Positions 9,380-18,681 of a stretch of 32,521 nucleotides of DNA are shown in pieces. The first letter of the stretch is position 1, and the number at the start of each line of letters is the position of its first letter. The DNA lies in NCBI GenBank assembly GCA_002708105.2, contig PAOQ02000022.1:2319-34839 (forward strand), given 5' to 3'. The translations under genes were made by a program, and so were the position numbers. The notes below the pieces were generated by a model. That model did no database searches and was not told where the DNA came from. It saw only the letters and a program-made list of their open reading frames with translations. This DNA is from a bacterium (GTDB lineage Bacteria > Desulfobacterota_D > UBA1144).

Positions 9380-10520
9380 AAAAATTAGTATTTTAGGTTC
9401 TACAGGGTCTATCGGAAGACAAACTTTATCAGTAATTAATGAAAATAAAAAAAAATTTCTTGTTTACTCATTGTCAGCTGGTAAGAATGTAAAACTTTTA
9501 TTAAACCAAGTATCAAAATACAGACCAAAAATTATATCCTTATCAAGACAAGAGGATGCTATGTTAATAATGAAAAATCCACTGCTACGAAATATTAAAA
9601 TAGTCCATGGCAACGACGGTCTTAAAGAAATTGGGGGGAAAAAAGAATCGGATATATTAGTTGCTGCAACCTCTGATGTTAGTTCATTGATTCCTACTTT
9701 AGAATTCTTAAAAAATGGTAAAAGAGTTTGTATAGCTAGTAAGGAAATATTCTTATTGCTAGGAAAAGAAATTGTAAAAATTGCAAAAAAATATTCAGGA
9801 GAAATAATCCCTATTGATAGCGAACATTCGGGACTTTTTCAAATTATCAATAATGAGCCTGAATCAAATATTAAAGCTATATATTTAACAGCTTCTGGTG
9901 GACCCTTTTTCGGAAAAAAAAGAAAGGATTTAAAAGATGTTACTCCAGAAGAAGCGCTTAAACATCCAACTTGGACGATGGGTAAAAAGATATCAATTGA
10001 TTCTGCTACTATGATGAACAAAGCTATTGAAATAATAGAAGCATCATTAATGTTTAATATACCACATCAGAAAATCTACCCGATTATAAATAAAAAAAGT
10101 CATATTCATTCTATAGTTGAATTCATTGATGGGAACATTCTTTTTTCTGGTAGTGAAAATGATATGAAAATTCCAATAGGATATTCTCTTGATTATCCAA
10201 AAAGAATTCAAAGTAAAAAAAGAAAAATCATAAATTATAAAAATATTGAGCTAATAAAGATTAATGAAAAGAATTATTCTGCTTTCAAATTAGCTAGAAA
10301 AGCAATGGACCTTGGAGGGAGCATGCCAGCTGTTATGAATGCTGCTAATGGAGTTGCCGTAGAAAGTTTCTTAAATAGGAAATTAAGATTCAATGATATT
10401 CTAAAAGTCGTTGAACAAACAATGAATGAACATAAAATTGTTCGTAAAATTGACTTAAAAAAAATTATTAAAATAAATGAAATAGCCAAAAAAAGTGCGT
10501 ATACTATAGTTAATAAGTGA
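9372..10520 (+). CDS. dxr: 1-deoxy-D-xylulose 5-phosphate reductoisomerase
   Basis: KKISILGSTGSIGRQTLSVI, IASKEIFLLLGKEIV, IPIDSEHSGLFQ, TASGGPFF, HPTWTMGKKISIDSATMMNKAIEIIEA, SIVEFIDGN. ATG at 9372 overlaps uppS by 8 nt. Confidence 0.95.
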   Translation: MVKKISILGSTGSIGRQTLSVINENKKKFLVYSLSAGKNVKLLLNQVSKYRPKIISLSRQEDAMLIMKNPLLRNIKIVHGNDGLKEIGGKKESDILVAATSDVSSLIPTLEFLKNGKRVCIASKEIFLLLGKEIVKIAKKYSGEIIPIDSEHSGLFQIINNEPESNIKAIYLTASGGPFFGKKRKDLKDVTPEEALKHPTWTMGKKISIDSATMMNKAIEIIEASLMFNIPHQKIYPIINKKSHIHSIVEFIDGNILFSGSENDMKIPIGYSLDYPKRIQSKKRKIINYKNIELIKINEKNYSAFKLARKAMDLGGSMPAVMNAANGVAVESFLNRKLRFNDILKVVEQTMNEHKIVRKIDLKKIIKINEIAKKSAYTIVNK

Positions 10521-10527
10521 TTCTTTA

Positions 10528-11844
10528 ATGACAAGTCTGATATCTTTTATTTTAATAATTAGTTTTCTAATTTTTATCCATGAACTTGGTCATCTTTTAG
10601 CAGCCAAATGGGCGAATGTTAAAGTTGATGATTTTTCTATTGGCTTCGGTCCTAAAATATTTTCTTTTAACATTGGAGAAACGAAGTATTCCCTTTCACT
10701 CCTACCATTAGGTGGATACGTAAAAATGCAAGGTGAAGACATATCCGAACTAAAGAATAAGGCTGATGGAATTGAAATTGACCCAAAAAGAAGTTTTAAA
10801 AATCTTTCAAATCTCAAGAAACAAATAATACTTTTTGCTGGTCCAGGGATGAATCTGATTTTACCTTTTTTACTTCTTCCATTTATTTATCTTAATGGAA
10901 TCGAAATTCCAAGCTTCTTAAAAGAAACTCCAGAAGTTGGTTACGTAAGTACAGATATCGGATCAAAGTATTTCAAAAAAGGAGATTTAATTTTAGAAGT
11001 TAATAGTACCAAGATAAATACTTGGGAAGATATTAAAAAAGAAAAAAAAATAAATTTAAATAAAAGTCAAAATATTTTAATAAAAAGGAATGGCACTTAC
11101 AAAAGTATTGTATTTGATAATGATAAGAATAAGAAGTTTTATATACTTGATAGTGTTTATCCGAAACAATCTGCAATAATTGATCAAGTATTACCAAAAT
11201 CACTAGCCGATGAAATATCTCTAAATAAAGGCGATAAAATTCTAAGAATTAATAATGTAAGAATTCAAAACTGGTATCAAATTAGCGAGGTACTTAATAA
11301 TCAGTCTGTAACAAAATTTAATATTACTTTCGAAAGAAATAAAAATTTATTTACTAAAGAATTTTCTTTTAAGGAAAATAAAAGAATGCTTGGAATTACA
11401 CCAGAAGTTACATCAACATTTTATAGCTTTACTCTATATGAGGCCATAAAAAATGGTTATCACGATTCTATCAGAATGATAGGTCTTATTTTTAATGGGA
11501 TAATTGGTTTATTTTCAGGCCTTTTCAGTAGTGATTCAAGCATGGCTGAACTAAAGAGTTCACTCGCAGGCCCTATATCAATAGCAAAATATTCTGGACT
11601 AGCAGCAGAAAAAGGGTTTAATTCGTTAATTCAGTTCATAGTAGTAATAAGTATTAATCTTGGGATAATAAACCTTCTACCTATTCCACTCTTAGACGGA
11701 GGACATATATTCTTTAATACAATCGAAGTAATAACTAGAAGAAAAATAAATCCAAATATTCAAAATTTCATAAATAAGATTGGTTTTGCAATTTTAATAA
11801 CTTTAATGTTGTTTGCAATATACAATGATATTGTCAACTTTTAG
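10528..11844 (+). CDS. rseP: RseP-family site-2 zinc metalloprotease
   Basis: FIHELGHLLAAKWANVKVDDFSIGFGP (HExxH), SLLPLGGYVKMQGED, PDZ-like segments, C-terminal INLLPIPLLDGGHIFFNTIE. Confidence 0.93.
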   Translation: MTSLISFILIISFLIFIHELGHLLAAKWANVKVDDFSIGFGPKIFSFNIGETKYSLSLLPLGGYVKMQGEDISELKNKADGIEIDPKRSFKNLSNLKKQIILFAGPGMNLILPFLLLPFIYLNGIEIPSFLKETPEVGYVSTDIGSKYFKKGDLILEVNSTKINTWEDIKKEKKINLNKSQNILIKRNGTYKSIVFDNDKNKKFYILDSVYPKQSAIIDQVLPKSLADEISLNKGDKILRINNVRIQNWYQISEVLNNQSVTKFNITFERNKNLFTKEFSFKENKRMLGITPEVTSTFYSFTLYEAIKNGYHDSIRMIGLIFNGIIGLFSGLFSSDSSMAELKSSLAGPISIAKYSGLAAEKGFNSLIQFIVVISINLGIINLLPIPLLDGGHIFFNTIEVITRRKINPNIQNFINKIGFAILITLMLFAIYNDIVNF

Positions 11845-12533
11845 AAAATTTTCTTTAAATTCTTAAAATCTTTATAAATACAAGTGATTATTGGCACGTC
11901 TCTTTCAGTGTACGCTCTAGCTTTCTGTGATCTCATCTCTTCTACTAAATCCAAAAAATCCTCTGGATAGTCTGTTTCAAATGATACCATTTGTTCTTGG
12001 TCATCAATTCCAAAAGAATATGAAGTATTAATACTAACAGATGGATACTTATGACCTGTTCCTATATGCTCTGTCATCATCTCTTGCCTTTTCTTCTGGG
12101 ACAGAAGATACCATTCAACCTTTTTAACAAAAGGATATACGATTAGGTATTTTCTTCTTTTTGGTGCGATTTTAATCCTAGTACCTTCTTGCTTTATATT
12201 CTTATTCCTACTTACATACTGTGAGTGCTTAGTCATTGACAGAAAAGAATATTTATTTTCTATAAATGAACCAACGCCGGTGTTCATTAGTTCAGAAGTC
12301 ATTTCTTCAAAGTCTTCTAACCTCTCTGAAATACGCCAAAACATGAAATCAGTTTCAGCCCTTACACCAAAGGTAGAATAAAAATTTAAGATAATCTTTT
12401 TATCATATTTTAAAAACAGTTTTTCAATTTTTCCAAGAATTGATTGCTTATCTTTCTTCTTTAGGCTGTACCATCCAGGTAAAAACTTATAAAAAGAATA
12501 ATTAATATATTGTCTGCCGCTTGGTTTTCTCAA
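11841..12533 (-). CDS. hemQ: HemQ-type chlorite-dismutase-family protein (coproheme decarboxylase)
   Basis: YLIVYPFVKKVEWYLLSQKKRQEMMTEHIGTGHKYPSVSINTSYSFGIDDQEQMVSFETDYPEDFLDLVEEMRSQKARAYTERDVPIITC: YPxxK, EHxxxG(H/R)KY and SFGIDDQE motifs of the HemQ clade. TTG start 2 bp after the upstream gene. Confidence 0.85.
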   Translation of the reverse strand: MRKPSGRQYINYSFYKFLPGWYSLKKKDKQSILGKIEKLFLKYDKKIILNFYSTFGVRAETDFMFWRISERLEDFEEMTSELMNTGVGSFIENKYSFLSMTKHSQYVSRNKNIKQEGTRIKIAPKRRKYLIVYPFVKKVEWYLLSQKKRQEMMTEHIGTGHKYPSVSINTSYSFGIDDQEQMVSFETDYPEDFLDLVEEMRSQKARAYTERDVPIITCIYKDFKNLKKIF

Positions 12534-12535
12534 AT

Positions 12536-13252
12536 TTATAGCACATCACCAGGATTCATAACGTAAACGTTTACGTCTAAATCACTGACTAGCTTGATGT
12601 ATTCTTCGGGTGTCCCTACAAGGACAGGAAAAGTGCCATAATGAAAAGGTATGACATTATTTGAACCTAGGAGCTTTGTAGCATAAGATGCCTCAAGAGG
12701 ACCCATTGTAAAATGGTCACCTATTGGTAAAACAGATAAATCAGGTGAATATATATCGCCAATTAATTTCATATCAGAAAAGACAGCTGTATCCCCAGCA
12801 AAATAAATAGTAAATCCATTTTCGAATTTGAGAATATAACCGTTTGCTACACCACCATAAACCATGCCTTCAGAAGATTCACCAGCAATTCCAGAACCAT
12901 GGACCGCATTAACCATTGTTACTTTTATATTATTATCAATAGGCTGGCTCCCACCAATTCCCATAGGCAAAGTATTGGAGATACCTTTCGCATTCAACCA
13001 TGTTGATATTTCCAAGCTTGTAATCACTTTTGCATCTTTATTAATTTCACAAGCAGTAAATAAATCACCAATATGATCAAAATGCCCATGCGTAATTAAA
13101 ATATAGTCAATGTCTTGAGGTTCTTGGAGGTCTTTTGGACATGCTGGGTTGTCTTTTAGCCATGGGTCTATCAACAATCTAGTCCCTTTCTTATCATCCA
13201 AAATAAAAGTTGAATGACCTATATATGTAATCTCTACTTCTTTATTATTCAT
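12536..13252 (-). CDS. UPF0173/UlaG-like metal-dependent hydrolase (MBL fold)
   Basis: ITYIGHSTFILDD, LLIDPWLKDNP, ILITHGHFDHIGD (HxHxDH), IYFAGDTAVFSDMKLIGD, LPIGDHFTMGPLEA, VIPFHYGTFPVL. Confidence 0.9.
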   Translation of the reverse strand: MNNKEVEITYIGHSTFILDDKKGTRLLIDPWLKDNPACPKDLQEPQDIDYILITHGHFDHIGDLFTACEINKDAKVITSLEISTWLNAKGISNTLPMGIGGSQPIDNNIKVTMVNAVHGSGIAGESSEGMVYGGVANGYILKFENGFTIYFAGDTAVFSDMKLIGDIYSPDLSVLPIGDHFTMGPLEASYATKLLGSNNVIPFHYGTFPVLVGTPEEYIKLVSDLDVNVYVMNPGDVL

Positions 13253-13329
13253 GACGACCCTCTTCTATATTAAAATTATAATTAAATCCATGTTATGATA
13301 TACCAAAAAAAAAGCGAGTTCAAATAATA

Positions 13330-14586
13330 ATGATTAATCCCAATTTCATTTTTGATAATAAAGAATTAGTTCTAAATAAATTATCTAATAAAAGTTATGA
13401 CTTAAATTATAAAAAATTTTCAGATTTATACCTATTAAGAAAGGAATCTATACAAAAACTTGAAGAATTAAAGTCTGAATTAAACAAATTTAATAAAAAA
13501 ATTACTAAGGAAAAAAGGAAGCCTACTGAAGATGAGCTTAAGGAAATCAAAGGATTTTCAAATTCAAGCAAGGAAGCAGAGGCGCTCAAAAAGAAAATTG
13601 AGATAGATTTAAATAATCTTTTACTTGAAATACCAAACTTACATCATGATTCAGTTCCTGTTGGTTCAGATGAAACATATAATGAAGAAATCAAGAAAGT
13701 TGGCGAGATCAAAGAATATAATTTTAAAATCAAAGATCATTCAACCTTAGGAAAAAATCTCAATCTTTTTGATTTGGAGGCTGCTGCAAAAATTACCGGT
13801 TCAAGATTTAACTTATACAAGGGGTTAGGTGCTAAATTAGAACGAGGTTTAATTAATTTTATGCTAGACGAGCACTCTAAAAAAGACTACATAGAAATTT
13901 TTCCTCCATTTATTTGCAATGAAGAAAGCTTTATTGGGACTGGCAATCTTCCTAAATTTGAAGAAGACTTATTTAAAATTGAAGGAACAAAAAATTATTT
14001 AATTCCAACAGCTGAAGTTCCATTAACAAATATTCATTCGAATGAAATAATTGACCCAACAAAATTACCAATAAAATATGTAGCCTATAGCGCATGTTTT
14101 AGGTCTGAAGCAGGTTCTTATGGAAAAGATGTTAAAGGCTTAATTAGGCAACATCAATTTAATAAAATAGAGCTAGTAAAAATTACAGACGAATTCAGCT
14201 CATATGACGAACTAGAGAAATTAACCCAGGATGCATGTTCAATATTAGATCAACTTGAATTGCCTTATAGAGTTGTTACCTTAAGTACAGGTGATATGAG
14301 TTTCTCATCTGCTAAAACTTATGACATCGAAGTATGGATTCCATCAGAAGGTAAATATAGAGAAATATCATCTTGCAGTAACTTTGAGTCTTTCCAATCC
14401 CGAAGGGCAAATATCAAATACAAAGTCAACAATAAAATGAACTATGCCCACACAATAAATGGATCAGGCCTCGCAGTTGGGAGAACATTAGTTGCAATAT
14501 TGGAAAATTTCCAAAATTCTGATGGAACAATCACTGTTCCAAAAGCTTTAAGACCATATCTTAATAATATTGAGATAATATCGTAA
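13330..14586 (+). CDS. serS: seryl-tRNA synthetase
   Basis: N-terminal coiled-coil arm; IPTAEVPLTNIHSNEII, ACFRSEAGSYGKDVKGLIRQHQFNKIELVKI, YDIEVWIPSEGKYREISSCSNFESFQSRRANIKY, TINGSGLAVGRTLVAILEN (class II motifs 1-3). Confidence 0.97.
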   Translation: MINPNFIFDNKELVLNKLSNKSYDLNYKKFSDLYLLRKESIQKLEELKSELNKFNKKITKEKRKPTEDELKEIKGFSNSSKEAEALKKKIEIDLNNLLLEIPNLHHDSVPVGSDETYNEEIKKVGEIKEYNFKIKDHSTLGKNLNLFDLEAAAKITGSRFNLYKGLGAKLERGLINFMLDEHSKKDYIEIFPPFICNEESFIGTGNLPKFEEDLFKIEGTKNYLIPTAEVPLTNIHSNEIIDPTKLPIKYVAYSACFRSEAGSYGKDVKGLIRQHQFNKIELVKITDEFSSYDELEKLTQDACSILDQLELPYRVVTLSTGDMSFSSAKTYDIEVWIPSEGKYREISSCSNFESFQSRRANIKYKVNNKMNYAHTINGSGLAVGRTLVAILENFQNSDGTITVPKALRPYLNNIEIIS

Positions 14587-14649
14587 ATATTATTGCTCTT
14601 TTTAAAAAGGTAGTTAAATTATTTTTATATTTCAATAGGGGGTAACATT

Positions 14650-14859
14650 ATGAGGAATTTAGATGTTTTGGCCGCAGTTTTACTGGTGATTGGTGGATTA
14701 AATTGGGGGTTAGTTGGCCTAGTGAACTTTAATTTAGTTGATTTTCTATTTTCAACTATGCCTTTAGTCGAAACTACAGTTTATGCGCTAGTAGGTTTGG
14801 CTGCAGTATATCAAGTAATTGGACTTAAGGGTATACAAGCTAGATGGCATGTAAAGTAG
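14650..14859 (+). CDS. DUF378 family small membrane protein
   Basis: LDVLAAVLLVIGGLNWGLVGLVNFNLVDFLF…VETTVYALVGLAAVYQVIGL matches DUF378; purine-rich AGGGGG upstream of ATG. Confidence 0.85.
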   Translation: MRNLDVLAAVLLVIGGLNWGLVGLVNFNLVDFLFSTMPLVETTVYALVGLAAVYQVIGLKGIQARWHVK

Positions 14860-14860
14860 T

Positions 14861-15415
14861 TTAGATTTTAGTAATCTCTTCTTCTTTTATCTTGCTTTCT
14901 GAGCCAATTAAAGCGATGAATTTGTCGGTCAGTTCCTGAACTTGGGACTGGCCTTGCTTGGAATCATCTTCGTTTATTTCTTTATTTTTAAGTAACTTCT
15001 TAATTAAATCATTTGAATCTTTTCTTATATTTCTAATTGATACTCTATAGGTTTCTGTTTGTTTGTTTAAAAATTTAACAAGTTCTACTCTTCTTTCCTG
15101 TGTTAATGGCGGAACATTAATAATGATAATCTTTTTATCAACACTTGGGTTAAAACCAAGATCAGCCTTCTGAATCCCTTTAACAATATCATCTGTAGCA
15201 TTCTCATCATATGGGGTAATGATCACAGAGGAATCCTCACTCATGTTTATATTACATACTTGATTCAATGGAACTGGGGCTCCATAATAATCAACTAAAA
15301 TGTCATCAAACATTGCTTTGCTGACACTTCCTCCCCTAATCTTTGTTAATTCTTTCTTAAAGGACTCAACACCCTTTTTCATTTTTGATTCACATTCTGA
15401 AATTATGTTGTTCAT
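14861..15415 (-). CDS. frr: ribosome recycling factor
   Basis: LTKIRGGSVSKAMFDDILVDYYGAPVPLNQVCNI…TPYDENATDDIVKGIQKADLGFNPSVDKKIIIINVPPLTQERRVELVK. Confidence 0.95.
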   Translation of the reverse strand: MNNIISECESKMKKGVESFKKELTKIRGGSVSKAMFDDILVDYYGAPVPLNQVCNINMSEDSSVIITPYDENATDDIVKGIQKADLGFNPSVDKKIIIINVPPLTQERRVELVKFLNKQTETYRVSIRNIRKDSNDLIKKLLKNKEINEDDSKQGQSQVQELTDKFIALIGSESKIKEEEITKI

Positions 15416-15426
15416 AGTTAAGCTCC

Positions 15427-16149
15427 TTAAGAAACCATAGTTCCAATATTTTTTCCAAGTACAATACTTTTAATATTATTTCTTTGGAATAGATTGAAAA
15501 CACAAATGGGAATTTTATTATCCTTACACAAAGATATTGCAGTTGAATCCATTATTTCTAATTCTTTTTCTAAAACTTGCATAAATTTCAGTTTTTTAAA
15601 CATCTTCGCATTTTTATATTTAACAGGGTCTTTATCGTAGACACCATTAACCTTAGTAGCCTTAAGAATAATTTCAGCATCTATCTCTAAAGCTCTTAAA
15701 GAAGCTGCGGTATCAGTTGTAAAATAAGGATTTCCAGTTCCAGCAGCAAATATCACAATTCTTCCTTTTTCCAAATGTCTCATAGCTCTTCTTTGAATAT
15801 ATGGCTCTGCAACTCTATTCAATTCAAGTGCAGACATAACCCTTGTAATCGCACCTTCTTTTTCCAAGAAATGCTGTAATGCTAAGGAATTAATCGCAGT
15901 AGCTAACATTCCCATATAGTCAGCTGTAGTCCTATCCATACCTTGAGCGGCAGCCGAGACACCTCGGTAAATATTCCCAGCGCCAATTACAATAGAAACC
16001 TGGACACCTAATTTTGATACTTCTTTGATTTCTTTTGCTATTCTTTCAAGAGTGAGATTATCAATCCCATAGCCTAAATTTCCTTGTAATGCCTCGCCAC
16101 TTAATTTTAAAAGAATTTTTGAATAAGAAAGTTTTTTCTTACTACTCAT
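15427..16149 (-). CDS. pyrH: UMP kinase
   Basis: [100 protein letters not shown] at 16149 preferred. Confidence 0.95.
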   Translation of the reverse strand: MSSKKKLSYSKILLKLSGEALQGNLGYGIDNLTLERIAKEIKEVSKLGVQVSIVIGAGNIYRGVSAAAQGMDRTTADYMGMLATAINSLALQHFLEKEGAITRVMSALELNRVAEPYIQRRAMRHLEKGRIVIFAAGTGNPYFTTDTAASLRALEIDAEIILKATKVNGVYDKDPVKYKNAKMFKKLKFMQVLEKELEIMDSTAISLCKDNKIPICVFNLFQRNNIKSIVLGKNIGTMVS

Positions 16150-16756
16150 TACTAGAAGTTTCACCAATTTGATATCTAACAAAACGAGATATCTTAATAT
16201 TCTCACCAAGTTTGGAGACTAATTCATTTAGCAAATCTTCAACTTTTAACTTGGAATCTCTTATATAAACCTGATTCAACAAACAAGACTCTTCTAATAT
16301 CTTATTCAGTTTTCCTTCAACCATCTTTTCTATTATTTCAGGTTTCTTTCCAGAATCTTCCAATTGAGCTAGTATTATCTTTTTCTCATCTTCAATAAAA
16401 GCCTCTGGCATTTGATCTTTCGAAACAAACTTTGGATCAGATGCAGCAATTTGCATAGCAACCTCTTTCGCAAAATCTTGAAATTCGCTATTCCTAGCAA
16501 CAAAATCAGTTTCACAATTAATTTCAACTATAATACCTATTTTTCCGCCTGCATGGATATATGAGAATATTTGACCTTCTGGAGTATTCCTACTACTTTT
16601 CTTCTCAACTTTAGACAATCCTTTAATCTTAAGTATTTCAATAGCTTTAGGAATATCACCTTCTGATTCTTGTAATGCTTTTTTACAATCAAGCAAAGGT
16701 GCGCTAGTTTTATCTCTTACATCGCGAACATGTTCTGGAAGTACTTCTTTTCCCAT
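16142..16756 (-). CDS. tsf: translation elongation factor Ts (short form, ~204 aa)
   Basis: [73 protein letters not shown] at 16756; the ORF-track start at 16840 lies inside rpsB. Confidence 0.95.
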   Translation of the reverse strand: MGKEVLPEHVRDVRDKTSAPLLDCKKALQESEGDIPKAIEILKIKGLSKVEKKSSRNTPEGQIFSYIHAGGKIGIIVEINCETDFVARNSEFQDFAKEVAMQIAASDPKFVSKDQMPEAFIEDEKKIILAQLEDSGKKPEIIEKMVEGKLNKILEESCLLNQVYIRDSKLKVEDLLNELVSKLGENIKISRFVRYQIGETSSNE

Positions 16757-16760
16757 TTGA

Positions 16761-17645
16761 CTACACTTTTTCGTCAGCTTTATCCTCAGAGTAAACAACT
16801 GATTCTTGCTCATTCTCAGAGGAATTTGTTTTAAATACAAAAGCTTTTCTTTCTACTACAACTCCGTCATCTGAATTATCCTCTGGTTTAATCTGACCAG
16901 AATTAATTTTTTCTGAATAAATTAATCTTCCCTCACTTGTAGCTGCTGCAATTTTTTCAACGCATAACTTAACAGCCCTGATAGCATCATCATTACTTGG
17001 AATAATATAATCAGCGTCAGATGGATTTGCATTGGTATCAACAACACCAACTATAGGAATTCCTATCTTTCTTGCTTCTTTTATTGCTATGTCTTCTTTC
17101 TTTGTATCAACAACAAAAATAGCGGCAGGCATTCTTTTCATATTTACAATTCCATTTAATAAGTACTCAAGCTTTGCAAGCTCTCTATTTAAGCTAATTT
17201 GTTCCTTTTTAGGTAAATTATCAAATTCACCATCATCTTTTAACTTTTTTAGCTGCAACATATAGTCAACTCTAGACCTTATGGTATTAAAGTTAGTTAA
17301 AGTCCCGCCTAACCATCTAGAGTTAACAAAAGGCATATCGCATTTTATTGCTTCCTCGCCGATGATCTCTTGTGCTTGTTTTTTTGTACCTACAAAGAGT
17401 ATATCTTTGCCTGTTGATGTTAAGTCTCTAACAAAATCATACGCAACCAAAAAGGATTTAAGTGTTTTTTGAAGATCTATAATATGAATACCATTCCTTG
17501 CCCCATAGATATAATCTTTCATCGCCGGATTCCACTGACTAGATTGATGACCAAAGTGGACACCCGCCTCTAATAATTGCTTCATTGTAATGACAGATTC
17601 CTGATCTTTTTCTACAGTATCTTGAACTTTTTCTTCAGTACTCAT
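16761..17645 (-). CDS. rpsB: 30S ribosomal protein S2
   Basis: MKQLLEAGVHFGHQSSQWNPAMKDYIYGARNGIHIIDLQKT, FVNSRWLGGTLTNFNTI, MKRMPAAIFVVDTKKEDIAIKEARKIGIPIVGVVDTNANPSDADYIIPSNDDA. Confidence 0.97.
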   Translation of the reverse strand: MSTEEKVQDTVEKDQESVITMKQLLEAGVHFGHQSSQWNPAMKDYIYGARNGIHIIDLQKTLKSFLVAYDFVRDLTSTGKDILFVGTKKQAQEIIGEEAIKCDMPFVNSRWLGGTLTNFNTIRSRVDYMLQLKKLKDDGEFDNLPKKEQISLNRELAKLEYLLNGIVNMKRMPAAIFVVDTKKEDIAIKEARKIGIPIVGVVDTNANPSDADYIIPSNDDAIRAVKLCVEKIAAATSEGRLIYSEKINSGQIKPEDNSDDGVVVERKAFVFKTNSSENEQESVVYSEDKADEKV

Positions 17646-17736
17646 AATATAAGCAGAAAATTTAACACATATAGAATCAAAATCAAATGCAAATAATTTA
17701 TATTTCGAATAGTAAAAAACTATAATTCATATAGTA

Positions 17737-17742
17737 TATAAT
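17737..17742 (+). promoter_or_regulatory. candidate -10 box (TATAAT) for tRNA-Ser/rsmI
   Basis: Perfect TATAAT with 10 nt between it and the tRNA 5' end (17753); no convincing -35 (A-rich run at the expected spacing). Confidence 0.45.
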
Positions 17743-17752
17743 GTTCAATAAT

Positions 17753-17835
17753 GGAGGGCTGGCAGAATTGGCAATGCACCGGTCTTGAAAACCGGCGTCC
17801 TCACGGACTTCAGGGTTCGAGTCCCTGGCCCTCCG
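17753..17835 (+). tRNA. tRNA-Ser (anticodon UGA)
   Basis: Acceptor stem GGAGGGC…GCCCTCC + G73; anticodon arm ACCGG-TCTTGAAAA-CCGG (loop CTTGAAA, anticodon TGA); long type II variable arm; T-arm with GGTTCGAGTCC. 3' CCA not encoded. Confidence 0.96.
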
Positions 17836-17842
17836 AATTGTT

Positions 17843-18679
17843 ATGAGTTTTTATATAGTTCCAACCCCTATTGGAAATCTTAAAGATATTTCAAATAGAT
17901 CGATTCAAATCCTAAGTGATTCTGACATTATTTTATGCGAAAAAAAAGAACGTGCATTAAAACTATTAAATTCTTATAGTATCAAGCCGAAACTTCTAAT
18001 TCCTTATCATGATGATAAATGTGAGAAGATTGCACCAAGATTAGTCAAAGAATTAACAAATAATAAGGTTATATCATTAATTTCTGATGCAGGGACTCCC
18101 CTGATATCGGATCCAGGGCATAAAATAATAAGGTTCCTAGTAGAAAATAAAATTGAGCCAATTACAGTGCCTGGGCCAAGCTCAGTTATCTCTGCTCTCA
18201 CTTTAAGCACGCTAGATATTAGTAACTTTTTATTTTTAGGATTTCTTCCAAAAAATAAATCGAAGATGGTGGATATTTTAAAAGAAAAACTTCCAATAAA
18301 TATTCCACTTGTAATTTTTTCGAACACAAAAGAAGTAACTACTATTATAAATATTTTAAATAATGAATTCAGAAATACCTTTATCTCAATTAGTAAAGAA
18401 ATATCTAAAATAAACGAAGGTACAAAACGCGGAACACCTGATGAGCTAATTGATATTATTCAAGATGATTTTTTTACAAAAGGAGAATTTATAATCACAC
18501 TTGTCAACACATTAAAAGATAGCGATAAAACCTACCTGAAAGAGATATCAATACTACTTAACTCTTTTAAAAATGAAGGTATAACTTTAAAACAAAGTGT
18601 TAAAATCCTTAAAAATCATTTCAAAATTAATAAAAAAATTATATATGATGAAGCTTTAAAGATATGGGATAAAAAATAA
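17843..18679 (+). CDS. rsmI: 16S rRNA (cytidine1402-2'-O)-methyltransferase
   Basis: YIVPTPIGNLKDISNRSIQILSDSDIILCEKK, LISDAGTPLISDPGHKIIRFLVEN, TVPGPSSVISALTLSTL, FLGFLPKNKSK. Confidence 0.95.
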   Translation: MSFYIVPTPIGNLKDISNRSIQILSDSDIILCEKKERALKLLNSYSIKPKLLIPYHDDKCEKIAPRLVKELTNNKVISLISDAGTPLISDPGHKIIRFLVENKIEPITVPGPSSVISALTLSTLDISNFLFLGFLPKNKSKMVDILKEKLPINIPLVIFSNTKEVTTIINILNNEFRNTFISISKEISKINEGTKRGTPDELIDIIQDDFFTKGEFIITLVNTLKDSDKTYLKEISILLNSFKNEGITLKQSVKILKNHFKINKKIIYDEALKIWDKK

Positions 18680-18681
18680 AA

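Noticed and set aside
12864-13076. Plus-strand 70-aa ORF inside the MBL hydrolase
   Set aside because: Shadow of the conserved metal-binding region on the opposite strand; proline/isoleucine-rich translation is typical of antisense frames.
14590-14615. CTTTTTAAAAAG palindrome between serS and DUF378
   Set aside because: A/T-only self-complementary sequence expected by chance at this base composition; no T-tract downstream.
17032-17472. Plus-strand ORFs (77 and 63 aa) inside rpsB
   Set aside because: Antisense shadow frames of rpsB; no independent support.
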